From Pectobacterium sp013449375 (GTDB lineage: Bacteria; Pseudomonadota; Gammaproteobacteria; Enterobacterales; Enterobacteriaceae): 64,000 nt of DNA. Of this stretch, positions 7,895-17,101 are shown piece by piece (position 1 is the first letter of the stretch; the number at the start of each line of letters is the position of its first letter). The translations under genes were made by a program, and so were the position numbers. The stretch is taken from assembly GCF_048593165.1 (NCBI RefSeq), contig NZ_CP184271.1. One strand, given 5' to 3'. The notes under the pieces were generated by a model. The model was not told the origin of the DNA, did no database searches, and worked only from the letters and a program-made list of their open reading frames with translations.

Positions 7895-8943
7895 AGCATC
7901 AACATCCCATTATTCGCAAAAAGCGTAAGTCTGGACATGGAGGCCACCATGGTGGCTCCTGGAAGATCGCCTACGCTGATTTCATGACAGCAATGATGGC
8001 ATTGTTTCTTGTAATGTGGCTTATCGCAATTTCTACGCCAATGCAGTTAGCCCAAATCGCAGAGTATTTCCGCACTCCGTTAAAGGTCGCGTTAACTTCA
8101 GGTTCTAAATCAAGCGACAGTTCCAGCCCGATTCCCGGTGGAGGAAACGATCCAACCCAGCAAGATGGTGAAGTGAAAAAGGTCATCAAAACAGACAACG
8201 TGGAAAAAAAGCTGGATGAGGTTCGACTTAATAGACTGCGTGAACGTTTGGATCAGTTAATTGAGGCCGATCCTCGACTACGCGCACTGCGCCCACATCT
8301 GTTAATTGAGATGATCGATGAAGGGTTACGTATCCAGATCATCGATAGTCAAAATCGCCCCATGTTTAAAACAGGGAGCGCACAGGTTGAGCCTTACATG
8401 CGAGATATCCTGCGTGCGATAGCGCCTATTTTGAACGATTTCCCCAATAAACTGAGTATTTCAGGCCATACTGATGATGTTCAGTATACGACAGGGGAAC
8501 GTGGCTATAGTAACTGGGAACTGTCTGCAGATCGTGCCAACGCATCACGCCGAGAGCTTATTTTTGGTGGTTTGTCTGATGGAAAAGTTTTGCGCGTTGT
8601 GGGTATGGCTGCGACAATGAATCTTAAACAGGCGACAAGTGGAAATGATGCGATTAACCGACGCATCAGTTTGTTGGTATTGAGCAAACAAGCTCAAAAG
8701 GATATTGAAGAAGAAAATGCAGAAAGCTCTGCCGTAAATATAGACAAGGCGGAAAATTTACAAAATATGGGGTTGGATAAGCCTAAACCTACCACTCCGG
8801 CTGCCGAAAATAGTGATAATAATACGAGTGGAAGTGGTAGAGCATCACCACAACCAACTAATGGAGTTCCTGCTCCAGAGCGTCAACAGCCAACCACAGC
8901 GTTGCCTGCTGCGCCCGATAGTCAGGCGACGCCTTCTCAATAA
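7891..8943 (+). CDS. motB: flagellar stator protein MotB
   Basis: MotB (350 residues) anchors the stator to peptidoglycan. A short basic, His/Gly-rich N-terminus precedes one TM helix containing the proton-carrying aspartate in YADFMTAMMALF (Asp30 here, Asp32 in E. coli). The OmpA-like peptidoglycan-binding domain (about 140-265) includes SGHTDD and LSADRANA. A Ser/Thr/Pro-rich tail of about 80 residues makes it longer than the 308-residue E. coli protein. The start overlaps the motA stop. Confidence 0.97.
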   Translation: MKHQHPIIRKKRKSGHGGHHGGSWKIAYADFMTAMMALFLVMWLIAISTPMQLAQIAEYFRTPLKVALTSGSKSSDSSSPIPGGGNDPTQQDGEVKKVIKTDNVEKKLDEVRLNRLRERLDQLIEADPRLRALRPHLLIEMIDEGLRIQIIDSQNRPMFKTGSAQVEPYMRDILRAIAPILNDFPNKLSISGHTDDVQYTTGERGYSNWELSADRANASRRELIFGGLSDGKVLRVVGMAATMNLKQATSGNDAINRRISLLVLSKQAQKDIEEENAESSAVNIDKAENLQNMGLDKPKPTTPAAENSDNNTSGSGRASPQPTNGVPAPERQQPTTALPAAPDSQATPSQ

Positions 8944-8970
8944 GCCGCGATTCACAGCAGAGGTGACCAC

Positions 8971-10989
8971 GTGAGCATGGACATGAGTGCTTTCTATCAA
9001 ACGTTCTTTGATGAAGCAGATGAATTACTGGCAGATATGGAACAACATTTATTATTGTTGGATCCGTCAGAGCCTGATACCGAGCAATTGAATGCGATTT
9101 TCCGAGCAGCTCACTCCATCAAAGGGGGCGCAGGCACGTTCGGTTTTAAAGTATTGCAGGAAACTACACACATTTTAGAAAACCTACTCGATGGGGCAAG
9201 ACGCGGAGAAATGCGTCTTAGCACTGATATCATCAACCTGTTTCTGGAAACAAAAGACATTATGCAGGATCAGTTGGACGCTTATAAAACCGCGCAGGAA
9301 CCCAATGCTGAAAGCTTTGAGTATATCTGTCAGGCCCTGCGCCAGCTCGCTCTGGAATCTAAAGCTGATGGTGATGTTGCCCAGGCTGAGGCACCAGTTG
9401 CAACACAGAACACGGCCAGCTCAGCTTCTAGCGCTGCAGGTAAAGGTGAAATGCGTATTGCATTAACCGGCCTGAAATCTCAAGAAATACCTCAGATGTT
9501 GGAAGAGCTTGGTAATCTGGGGACCGTTAAAGATCCTCACCAGACTGATACTAGCGTAGAAGTGACACTGGTTACGTCTGAAAGTGAAGACGATATTAGT
9601 GCTGTTCTGTGTTTTGTTCTTGAACCTGAGCAAATTAGCTTTAAATCTACCGTGGCCAGCCAACCTGTTGTTGCTGAAGTTGTGGAGACACTGGCGGTAG
9701 TCGAAGCACCGGCACCGGCACCGGCACCGGTAGCGACAGTTGCGCCAGCTGCTGCAAAACCGCAAGCTGCACCGGAAAATGGAAAAAATAAAGCAAAAAC
9801 CGGTGATACCAGTATTCGTGTAGCGGTTGAGAAGGTTGACCAGCTTATCAACCTCGTCGGTGAGTTGGTGATTACGCAATCTATGTTGGCACAGCGCTCA
9901 AGCGAACTCGACCCTGTTGCACATGGCGACCTGCTCAACAGTATGGGGCAGTTGGAACGCAATGCCCGTGATCTGCAAGAATCGGTCATGTCCATTCGTA
10001 TGATGCCGATGGAATATGTATTTAGCCGTTTCCCTCGTTTGGTTCGTGACTTGGCGGCGAAGTTGGATAAGCAGGTCGAGCTAACGCTGATGGGGAGTTC
10101 GACTGAATTGGATAAGAGCTTGATCGAACGTATTATCGACCCCTTGACACACTTGGTGCGTAACAGCCTCGATCACGGTATCGAATCTCCAGATAAACGC
10201 GTTGCTGCAGGTAAATCTGCGGTGGGTAACCTGACTCTGTCTGCGGAACATCAGGGCGGTAACATCTGTATTGAAGTTATCGATGATGGCGCAGGGCTCA
10301 ACCGTGAAAGAATTCTGGCTAAGGCTCTGTCTCAAGGGCTGGCTGTGAGCGACACAATGTCTGATGAAGAAGTGGGCATGTTGATCTTTGCCCCAGGCTT
10401 CTCCACCGCAGAAAAGGTTACAGACGTGTCTGGCCGCGGTGTCGGCATGGACGTGGTTAAGCGGAATATCCAGGAAATGGGTGGGCATGTCGAAATCCAC
10501 TTTCAGGCTGGAAAAGGCACAACTATCAGAATTTTGTTACCATTAACGTTAGCCATCCTCGATGGTATGTCCGTTAAAGTTAACAACGAAGTCTTTATTC
10601 TCCCGCTTAATGCTGTGATGGAATCCCTGCAGCCTCAGTCGGAAGACCTGTACCCATTAGCCGGCGGCGAGCGTGTACTGCAAGTTCGTGGTGAATATTT
10701 ACCTCTCGTTGAGCTATTCCATATTTTTGATGTGGATGGCGCTAAAACGGATGCGACTCAGGGTATAGTTGTGATTCTGCAGAGTGCGGGACGACGTTAT
10801 GCCTTGTTGGTCGATCAGTTGATTGGGCAACATCAGGTCGTCGTTAAAAATCTGGAAAGTAATTATCGCAAGGTACCAGGCGTTTCAGCCGCTACCATTC
10901 TTGGTGATGGCAGCGTTGCGCTGATTGTGGATGTTTCAGCGTTACAAGCGCTTAATCGTGAAAAGCGTGTGGTTGAAACTGCTGCTTAA
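8971..10989 (+). CDS. cheA: chemotaxis histidine kinase CheA
   Basis: CheA (672 residues) phosphorylates CheY and CheB in response to receptors. P1 carries the phospho-accepting His48 in AHSIKGGAG. P2 (about 155-225) binds CheY/CheB. A flexible Ala/Pro linker (about 235-270) follows, then P3 dimerisation. P4 has the ATP-binding boxes LVRNSLDHGIE, IDDGAGL and GRGVGMD, and P5 (about 535-670) is the CheW-like coupling domain. The GTG start followed by AGC ATG matches E. coli cheA. The linker DNA contains four tandem GCACCG units (9706-9729). It is co-directional with motAB, 27 bases after motB. Confidence 0.98.
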   Translation: MSMDMSAFYQTFFDEADELLADMEQHLLLLDPSEPDTEQLNAIFRAAHSIKGGAGTFGFKVLQETTHILENLLDGARRGEMRLSTDIINLFLETKDIMQDQLDAYKTAQEPNAESFEYICQALRQLALESKADGDVAQAEAPVATQNTASSASSAAGKGEMRIALTGLKSQEIPQMLEELGNLGTVKDPHQTDTSVEVTLVTSESEDDISAVLCFVLEPEQISFKSTVASQPVVAEVVETLAVVEAPAPAPAPVATVAPAAAKPQAAPENGKNKAKTGDTSIRVAVEKVDQLINLVGELVITQSMLAQRSSELDPVAHGDLLNSMGQLERNARDLQESVMSIRMMPMEYVFSRFPRLVRDLAAKLDKQVELTLMGSSTELDKSLIERIIDPLTHLVRNSLDHGIESPDKRVAAGKSAVGNLTLSAEHQGGNICIEVIDDGAGLNRERILAKALSQGLAVSDTMSDEEVGMLIFAPGFSTAEKVTDVSGRGVGMDVVKRNIQEMGGHVEIHFQAGKGTTIRILLPLTLAILDGMSVKVNNEVFILPLNAVMESLQPQSEDLYPLAGGERVLQVRGEYLPLVELFHIFDVDGAKTDATQGIVVILQSAGRRYALLVDQLIGQHQVVVKNLESNYRKVPGVSAATILGDGSVALIVDVSALQALNREKRVVETAA

Positions 10990-11020
10990 TAAAACAGATC
11001 ATTAATAAAGGGTGGAAAAC

Positions 11021-11518
11021 ATGACTGGACTTGCAAGCGTCACGAAATTAACTGGCGAAACAGTAGGACAGGAATTCCTGATTTTTACGCTGGGTGACGA
11101 AGAGTACGGCGTTGATATTTTAAAAGTACAAGAAATTCGCGGTTATGACCAGGTAACACGTATTGCTAACACACCTTCCTTCATCAAGGGTGTTACCAAC
11201 TTACGCGGCGTCATTGTACCGATTGTTGACTTGCGTATTAAGTTCGCTAAGCAGGATGTTGAATACGATGACAACACAGTTGTTATTGTTCTGAATCTTG
11301 GTCAGCGTGTTGTTGGTATTGTCGTTGATGGTGTGTCGGATGTGTTGTCATTGACCGCAGACCAAATTCGCCCTGCACCGGAGTTTGCCGTAACCCTGTC
11401 AACGGAGTACCTGACTGGCTTGGGTTCTCTGGGCGAGAGAATGCTGATTTTGGTTGATATCGAAAAACTGTTGAGCAGCGAAGAAATGGCGCTGGTTGAT
11501 AGCGTATTGAGAACCTAA
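11021..11518 (+). CDS. cheW: chemotaxis coupling protein CheW
   Basis: CheW (165 residues) links chemoreceptors to CheA. It is a single CheW/SH3-like domain from about residue 15 to the end, with the conserved GVxNLRG-type segment seen as KGVTNLRGVIVPIVDLR. The ATG at 11021 is chosen over an upstream in-frame GTG at 11012 because it yields the family N-terminus MTGLxxVTKL and has AAGGGTGG in ribosome-site position. It is followed by a GNRA-capped hairpin. Confidence 0.97.
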   Translation: MTGLASVTKLTGETVGQEFLIFTLGDEEYGVDILKVQEIRGYDQVTRIANTPSFIKGVTNLRGVIVPIVDLRIKFAKQDVEYDDNTVVIVLNLGQRVVGIVVDGVSDVLSLTADQIRPAPEFAVTLSTEYLTGLGSLGERMLILVDIEKLLSSEEMALVDSVLRT

Positions 11519-11532
11519 TCCATCGGCCTTCT

Positions 11533-11552
11533 GGGGCTACGAAAGTAGCCCC
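11533..11552 (+). ncRNA. GAAA-capped stem-loop between cheW and mcp
   Basis: GGGGCTAC, GAAA, GTAGCCCC: an 8-bp stem with a GNRA tetraloop. No T tract follows, so it is more likely a transcript-stabilising or processing hairpin, or a partial attenuator, than a full terminator. Confidence 0.45.
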
Positions 11553-11653
11553 GAAAACCTTCCTTAGTCGTATCCTTGTCAGTTCAGAAATTCGTAAAGA
11601 TATCCAGAATAGTGCCGATATTATCGGTGGTAGATCTACTCAAAAGGCGTTAT

Positions 11654-13339
11654 ATGTTTAACCGTATAAAAGTTGTCACAGGTTTGATGCTTGTACTGGT
11701 GTTGTTTGGGGCTCTTCAGCTTATTTCTGGTGGTTTATTCTTCAGTGCATTAAAAAATGATAAGGATATCTTCAGTTCAACGCAGGTGATTAACCAGAAA
11801 CGTTCCGAACTTGATTCCGCATGGTCATATTTATTACAAACCCGTAATACACTTAATCGTGCGGGAACGCGTTTCGCACTCGATGTAAACGGTACGGGAG
11901 CGGGTGTCGGTGGAAAAGAGCTCTTGGTTTCAGCCCAAAAACAACTGTCTGTAGCAAACGACTTTTTCTCCCGTTATGAAAAAGTTCCGCAAGATGCTCG
12001 TCAGGACGAAAGTATCGCTAGGGGCGTAAAAGAGAATTATGTGGCTCTGAATGGCGCGTTGACCGAATTAATTCAGTTTTTGAATGCAGGTGAATTTAAA
12101 AAATTTATTGAGCAGCCGACACAAAGTTTTCAGGACAAATTTGAAAAAGCGTATTACGCCTATAAAACTGAAAGCGATAGACTTTATCAAGCTGGTATAG
12201 CGAAAAATGACGCCGCTTACGACTCAGCGCTTTGGATCCTTGGTTTCATTGTCATACTGGTTTTTGCGCTAGCGCTGATTTCCTGGATTAGTATTCAACA
12301 ACTATTAATCAAGCCGCTGAATAATATTGTTGAACACATTCGTCATATTGCGAAAGGTGATTTGACAAAAACGACTAATTTTCACAGCAGTAATGAAATG
12401 GGGATTCTGGCTGACAGTATTCGCCATATGCAAAGTGAGTTTGTTTCAACGGTTAGTGCTGTTCGACAAGGTGCCGATGCGATTTATACTGGCGCAACGG
12501 AGATTAGTGCCGGAAATAACGATCTTTCTTCACGTACTGAGCAGCAGGCTGCTTCGCTAGAAGAAACGGCAGCGAGTATGGAACAGTTGACCGCAACCGT
12601 TAAACAGAATGCGGAAAATGCTCGTCAAGCTAGCCAGTTGGCGCTGAGTGCGTCAGAGACGGCACAGAAGGGCGGCAAGGTCGTCGATAATGTTGTCAAA
12701 ACCATGCACAATATCGCTGGAAGTTCGCAAAAAATTGCCGATATTACTAGTGTGATTGATGGTATTGCTTTCCAAACCAACATTCTTGCACTGAATGCGG
12801 CGGTTGAGGCAGCCAGAGCAGGGGAGCAAGGGCGTGGGTTTGCGGTTGTTGCAGGCGAAGTACGTAGTTTGGCACAGCGTAGTGCTCAGGCTGCGAAAGA
12901 AATTAAAAGTCTAATTGAAGATTCTGTCAGCCGGGTTGATGAAGGTTCTGTATTGGTTGAGAGTGCCGGCGAGACGATGGACGAAATTGTCAGTGCTGTC
13001 ACTCGTGTAACAGATATCATGGGCGAAATTGCCTCAGCCTCAGATGAGCAAAGTAAAGGTATCGATCAGGTTGGTCAGGCTGTGACTGAAATGGATCGCG
13101 TAACGCAACAAAATGCCTCTTTGGTCGAAGAGTCTGCTGCCGCAGCGGTTGCTCTGGAAGAACAGGTGAAAGTGCTGAATCAGGCTGTTGCTGTATTCCG
13201 TCTGTCTGACGATGCGGGTTCTTTTAGAAGAACGGCGCCAGTAACGACGGGCCAAAAAACTGTATTGCTGGCGCCATCAGCAAATGGCGGTAAGAAAGCT
13301 AAAGAAGGTTCACCCAATGATAATTGGGAAACGTTCTGA
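11654..13339 (+). CDS. methyl-accepting chemotaxis protein in the che operon (Tsr/Tar-like)
   Basis: This chemoreceptor of 561 residues occupies the place of tar/tap in E. coli. The ATG at 11654 gives MFNRIKVVTG, matching the start of Tsr/Tar, with TM1 at about 7-30. The periplasmic four-helix sensor spans about 31-195, TM2 about 196-220, HAMP about 221-275, then the signalling coiled coil with tip EAARAGEQGRGFAVVAGEVR. An in-frame TTG at 11576 would add 26 atypical residues and is rejected. The C-terminus NWETF is the CheR/CheB tether. The ligand is not predictable; the N-terminus is Tsr-like but the sensor lacks features I could assign to serine or aspartate binding. Confidence 0.93.
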   Translation: MFNRIKVVTGLMLVLVLFGALQLISGGLFFSALKNDKDIFSSTQVINQKRSELDSAWSYLLQTRNTLNRAGTRFALDVNGTGAGVGGKELLVSAQKQLSVANDFFSRYEKVPQDARQDESIARGVKENYVALNGALTELIQFLNAGEFKKFIEQPTQSFQDKFEKAYYAYKTESDRLYQAGIAKNDAAYDSALWILGFIVILVFALALISWISIQQLLIKPLNNIVEHIRHIAKGDLTKTTNFHSSNEMGILADSIRHMQSEFVSTVSAVRQGADAIYTGATEISAGNNDLSSRTEQQAASLEETAASMEQLTATVKQNAENARQASQLALSASETAQKGGKVVDNVVKTMHNIAGSSQKIADITSVIDGIAFQTNILALNAAVEAARAGEQGRGFAVVAGEVRSLAQRSAQAAKEIKSLIEDSVSRVDEGSVLVESAGETMDEIVSAVTRVTDIMGEIASASDEQSKGIDQVGQAVTEMDRVTQQNASLVEESAAAAVALEEQVKVLNQAVAVFRLSDDAGSFRRTAPVTTGQKTVLLAPSANGGKKAKEGSPNDNWETF

Positions 13340-13853
13340 TAAAAACCGTCGTATAGGCTATAAATAACCAAGCTGTTGGACGCGTTATCGAGCCAATCCC
13401 CAGTCGCTTATGTATAAGGTGGCTGGGTGATTGTTTACTCGCCATAATTTAGAAAATGAACATGCAAGTAATTTGTCACTGTGTGCTTGGGGTTTATAAG
13501 CGAGATAGCACTTGGTGCTTTGAAGCAGAGTAATTCATGGTATTGTGCAATCTTTAACTTATGTTATGGATAGGATGGGGTGAGACTGGCTGCGGTATTA
13601 AGGCCAAAGAATAAAGCAGGTAGCACGGCTGTGATGAGAGGGAAGTGCCACCCAACAGCATGTGGCTTTGGTAGAACGAACACGCTAACTTGCTCTGTTT
13701 GCAGAACTTGTAAAGTGTATTACCAATACAGTGTCAGTTTTAATCGCAATGCGATGAGCAATTGACGAATGACAATAAAACCCTGCGTTAACTGTAGAGG
13801 AAAGTTCAGATTGAAAAAAACCATAGCAAAAAACACTATTCGAGCGGTTTGAT
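13340..13853 (+). other. 514-bp gap between mcp and cheR without a recognisable gene
   Basis: E. coli has tap here. I see no receptor remnant in any frame. The gap holds an ERIC-like stem-loop (13394-13433) and scattered short repeats. No sigma-28 box was found. It may carry a terminator and a separate promoter for cheRBYZ. Confidence 0.5.
13394..13433 (+). repeat. ERIC-like palindromic stem-loop
   Basis: CCCAG (13399-13403) pairs with CTGGG (13423-13427), with an inner CTTAT/ATAAG pair. The string CCCCAGTCGCTTA resembles the CCCCAGTCACTTA end of enterobacterial ERIC repeats. Only about 40 bp of the roughly 127-bp consensus is present, so it would be a truncated copy. It could alternatively be a plain terminator for the mcp. 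Confidence 0.4.
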
Positions 13854-14726
13854 ATGAAAAGTACATCGTCGCAAAATCGCCCTGAATCTGCCTCTATTCT
13901 GACGCAGATGGTTGATCGGTTGCCGTTGTCGGACACGCATTTCCGACGAATCAGCCAATTAATATATCAGCGTGCTGGCATTGTCCTAGCCGATCACAAA
14001 CGTGAAATGGTTTATAACCGCTTGGTTAGGCGTCTCCGTTTGCTTGGAATCAATGATTTCGGTCAGTACTTAGCATTATTAGAGTCAGATCCTAACAGTG
14101 CAGAATGGCAAGCCTTTGTTAATGCGTTAACCACTAACCTGACGGCGTTTTTCCGTGAAGCGCATCATTTTCCTATATTGGCCGAGCATGTCAGAAAACG
14201 TCCAAATGGCTACACCATCTGGAGTACGGCGGCTTCTACAGGGGAAGAGCCTTATTCGTTGGCAATGACACTCGCTGAGGTTTTAGGTAATAAGGCGAGT
14301 GGGTGTCAGGTATGGGCCAGTGATATTGATACTCAGGTGTTAGAAAAGGCAACGGCCGGTATCTATAGGCAAGAAGAATTGCGCTCTCTTTCTCCACAAC
14401 AACTACAGCGGTTTTTTTTGCGCGGCACCGGACCACATAGCGGTTTGGTTCGTGTACGTCCTGAGCTTGCATCAATGGTGCATTTCCAACAACTCAATCT
14501 GCTCGCACCCGATTGGTCCGTTCCTGCACCATTCGATGCTATTTTTTGTCGTAATATAATGATTTACTTCGATAAAGAAACTCAAGAGCGTATTCTCCGT
14601 CGATTCGTCCCGATGCTTAAACCGGGGGGGTTGTTATTTGCAGGGCATTCAGAGAATTTCAGCCAGATCAGTCGCGAATTCTATTTGCGTGGGCAAACTG
14701 TATATGGGCTGGCTAAGGAAAGATAA
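13854..14726 (+). CDS. cheR: chemotaxis protein methyltransferase CheR
   Basis: CheR (290 residues) methylates receptor glutamates using SAM. The helical N-terminal domain (about 20-90) includes the R-rich motif MVYNRLVRRLR, and the Rossmann-like SAM domain (about 95-285) includes WSTAASTGEEPYSLAM and the FCRNIMIYFD motif. Its beta-subdomain should bind the NWETF tails on the two mcps in this window. It overlaps cheB by one base (ATGA-type junction at 14726). Confidence 0.97.
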   Translation: MKSTSSQNRPESASILTQMVDRLPLSDTHFRRISQLIYQRAGIVLADHKREMVYNRLVRRLRLLGINDFGQYLALLESDPNSAEWQAFVNALTTNLTAFFREAHHFPILAEHVRKRPNGYTIWSTAASTGEEPYSLAMTLAEVLGNKASGCQVWASDIDTQVLEKATAGIYRQEELRSLSPQQLQRFFLRGTGPHSGLVRVRPELASMVHFQQLNLLAPDWSVPAPFDAIFCRNIMIYFDKETQERILRRFVPMLKPGGLLFAGHSENFSQISREFYLRGQTVYGLAKER

Positions 14727-15778
14727 TGAGCAAAATAAGAGTATTATGCGTTGATGATTCTGCCCTCATGCGCCAGATCATGACTGAAATAATTAATAGC
14801 CATTCCGATATGGAGGTTGTCGCGACTGCGCCAGATCCATTAGTTGCTCGTGATTTGATTAAAAAATTCAATCCTCAGGTATTAACGTTGGATGTTGAAA
14901 TGCCACGTATGGATGGGTTGGATTTTCTTGAGAAGCTTATGCGTTTGCGCCCGATGCCGGTTGTCATGGTGTCATCCCTGACGGGAAAAGGGTCGGAAAT
15001 TACGCTTCGTGCTCTGGAGCTTGGTGCGATTGATTTTGTCACTAAACCTCAGTTAGGTATTCGTGAGGGAATGCTGGCGTATAGCGAGCTGATTGCGGAA
15101 AAAATTCGCATGGCAGCGAAGGCGCGTTTGCCGCAACGTAGTACCGCAGCAGAGCCGACAAAAATTATTCAGCATATGCCACTGCTCAGTAGTGAGAAAT
15201 TGATCGCGATTGGTGCATCGACGGGGGGAACGGAAGCGATACGGCATGTATTACAGCCTCTGCCGCCGACAAGCCCTGCATTACTGATTACACAGCATAT
15301 GCCGCCAGGTTTTACGAAATCTTTCGCCGAGCGGTTGAACAAGCTGTGTCAGATTACGGTGAAAGAAGCAGAAGACGGGGAACGTGTTCTTCCTGGTCAT
15401 GCTTACATTGCGCCGGGCGCTCGCCATCTTGAATTGGCGCGTAGCGGAGCAAACTATCAGGTACGTTTAAATGATGGACCTCCCGTTAATCGGCATCGTC
15501 CATCAGTAGATGTGTTATTCCGTTCGGTTGCACAATACGCCGGGCGAAATGCCGTAGGGGTCATCCTTACTGGAATGGGTAATGATGGGGCGGCCGGCAT
15601 GCTGGAACTCCATCAGGCTGGTGCTTATACTCTGGCCCAAAATGAAGCAAGTTGTGTGGTTTTCGGGATGCCACGTGAAGCGATTGCTATGGGTGGCGTT
15701 GATGAAGTGGTGGATTTGCACCAGGTGAGCCAGCGCATGTTGGCACAAATCTCTGCCGGACAGGCATTACGTATATAA
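14726..15778 (+). CDS. cheB: chemotaxis protein-glutamate methylesterase CheB
   Basis: CheB (350 residues) removes receptor methyl groups and deamidates glutamines. The receiver domain (about 1-125) has the phospho-aspartate in LTLDVEMPRMDG. The esterase domain (about 155-345) has the catalytic triad regions AIGASTGGTEA (Ser), TQHMPPG (His) and GMGNDGAAGM (Asp). The start overlaps the cheR stop. It is part of cheRBYZ. Confidence 0.97.
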   Translation: MSKIRVLCVDDSALMRQIMTEIINSHSDMEVVATAPDPLVARDLIKKFNPQVLTLDVEMPRMDGLDFLEKLMRLRPMPVVMVSSLTGKGSEITLRALELGAIDFVTKPQLGIREGMLAYSELIAEKIRMAAKARLPQRSTAAEPTKIIQHMPLLSSEKLIAIGASTGGTEAIRHVLQPLPPTSPALLITQHMPPGFTKSFAERLNKLCQITVKEAEDGERVLPGHAYIAPGARHLELARSGANYQVRLNDGPPVNRHRPSVDVLFRSVAQYAGRNAVGVILTGMGNDGAAGMLELHQAGAYTLAQNEASCVVFGMPREAIAMGGVDEVVDLHQVSQRMLAQISAGQALRI

Positions 15779-15816
15779 GCAGCTCTCGGTGAGCAATAAA
15801 TATTTTAGGAGTAGGT

Positions 15817-16206
15817 ATGGCCGATAAAGAACTCAGATTTCTGGTAGTGGACGATTTTTCGACGATGCGCCGAATTGTCCGTAACCTGCTGAAGGAACTG
15901 GGCTTTAATAACGTAGAAGAGGCAGAAGATGGTGCTGATGCGCTAAACAAGCTTCGCGCTAGTGCTTTTGATTTCGTCATTTCTGACTGGAATATGCCCA
16001 ACATGGACGGACTGGAGCTGCTCCAGACTATTCGTGCTGACGGTGCGCTTTCCAGCCTTCCTGTGCTGATGGTAACAGCGGAAGCGAAGAAAGAGAACAT
16101 TATCGCTGCAGCACAAGCGGGTGCTAGCGGCTATGTAGTTAAACCATTTACTGCAGCTACCCTTGAAGAAAAACTGAATAAGATTTTCGAAAAATTGGGT
16201 ATGTAA
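15817..16206 (+). CDS. cheY: chemotaxis response regulator CheY
   Basis: CheY (129 residues) is a single receiver domain. When phosphorylated by CheA it binds FliM and FliN and reverses the motor. The acidic pair in VVDDFSTMRR, phospho-aspartate in ISDWNMPNMDG, Thr in MVTAEAKK and Lys in VVKPF are all present. A TAGGAG ribosome site precedes the ATG. Confidence 0.98.
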   Translation: MADKELRFLVVDDFSTMRRIVRNLLKELGFNNVEEAEDGADALNKLRASAFDFVISDWNMPNMDGLELLQTIRADGALSSLPVLMVTAEAKKENIIAAAQAGASGYVVKPFTAATLEEKLNKIFEKLGM

Positions 16207-16215
16207 GGGGATCTT

Positions 16216-16860
16216 ATGACGCCACATATGCCGTCCGTGAACGATACAGCTTCAGCAACCGAGATCATTTCGCGTATTGGCCAATTGACTCGTATGCTGC
16301 GCGACAGCTTGAAAGAGTTGGGTCTGGATAATGCGATAGCGGAAGCTGCAGAGGCTATTCCTGATGCCCGCGATCGTCTTGACTATGTTGTCCAGATGAC
16401 TGCGCAAGCGGCAGAGCGCGCGCTTAGCTGCGTAGAGGCTGCACAGCCACGTCAAAACCAACTAGAAGCTGATGCTAAGTCTCTGAAGGCTCGTTGGGAT
16501 GAATGGTTCGAGAATCCAATCGAGCTGGCTGATGCTCGTGAGTTAGTGACGGATACGCGTAGCTATCTTGAAGATGTACCACAGCATACCTCATTTACCA
16601 ACGCCCAGCTGTTGGAAATTATGATGGCGCAGGATTTCCAGGACCTTACCGGTCAGGTTATCAAGCGTATGATGGATGTTGTCCAAGAGATTGAAAAACA
16701 ATTGCTGATGGTGTTGCTGGAAAACATCCCAGAAAAACCAGATGCGCCTAAGCGTGTAAATGATGGTCTGCTGAACGGGCCACAGTTGGATAAAGGTGCA
16801 GCAGGTATCGTCGCCAATCAGGATCAGGTTGATGACCTTCTGGATAGCCTTGGGTTCTAA
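16216..16860 (+). CDS. cheZ: CheY-P phosphatase CheZ
   Basis: CheZ (214 residues) accelerates dephosphorylation of CheY-P. It is a long helical hairpin with the catalytic glutamine in DFQDLTGQVIKRMM. The C-terminal CheY-binding helix ends in VDDLLDSLGF. It is the last gene of the che operon, nine bases after cheY, and is followed by an intrinsic terminator. Confidence 0.97.
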   Translation: MTPHMPSVNDTASATEIISRIGQLTRMLRDSLKELGLDNAIAEAAEAIPDARDRLDYVVQMTAQAAERALSCVEAAQPRQNQLEADAKSLKARWDEWFENPIELADARELVTDTRSYLEDVPQHTSFTNAQLLEIMMAQDFQDLTGQVIKRMMDVVQEIEKQLLMVLLENIPEKPDAPKRVNDGLLNGPQLDKGAAGIVANQDQVDDLLDSLGF

Positions 16861-16876
16861 TGCATTTTGCTTCAGG

Positions 16877-16898
16877 AAAGGGAGTGATTCCCTTTTTT
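16877..16898 (+). terminator. intrinsic terminator of the che operon
   Basis: AAAGGGA (16877-16883), loop GTGAT, TCCCTTT (16889-16895) running into a T6 tract. It lies 16 bases after the cheZ stop. Confidence 0.75.
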
Positions 16899-16926
16899 GA
16901 AAAAATGATGGACACCATCGCCCAGT

Positions 16927-16955
16927 TATTTATGGCCAGTCTATGGCCATAAATA
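16927..16955. repeat. 12-bp perfect inverted repeat between cheZ and flhB
   Basis: TATTTATGGCCA, loop GTCTA, TGGCCATAAATA. It sits 29 bases beyond the che terminator and about 150 bases ahead of flhB. It has no T tract. It could be a back-up terminator, an RNA processing signal or an operator for flhBAE. Confidence 0.45.
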
Positions 16956-17101
16956 GCTAAATCCGATTTTTCCCGCCTTTCACCCTTACTATTCGTTAAA
17001 GAAGCGTTGGTTTTTCTCGTTGTTCCAGCCATAAAACTTTTCCGTATTTGTCATGCTAGGCAGCAAATTCCTATCCCGAAAGTCGTAACAGGAACGCCAT
17101 A

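Noticed and set aside
9706..9729. Tandem repeat as a CRISPR-like array
   Set aside because: Hexamers without spacers, inside a conserved coding region.
9463..9995. Two long minus-strand frames opposite cheA
   Set aside because: They mirror the Ala/Pro linker and codon bias of cheA; residue make-up is unlike a real protein.
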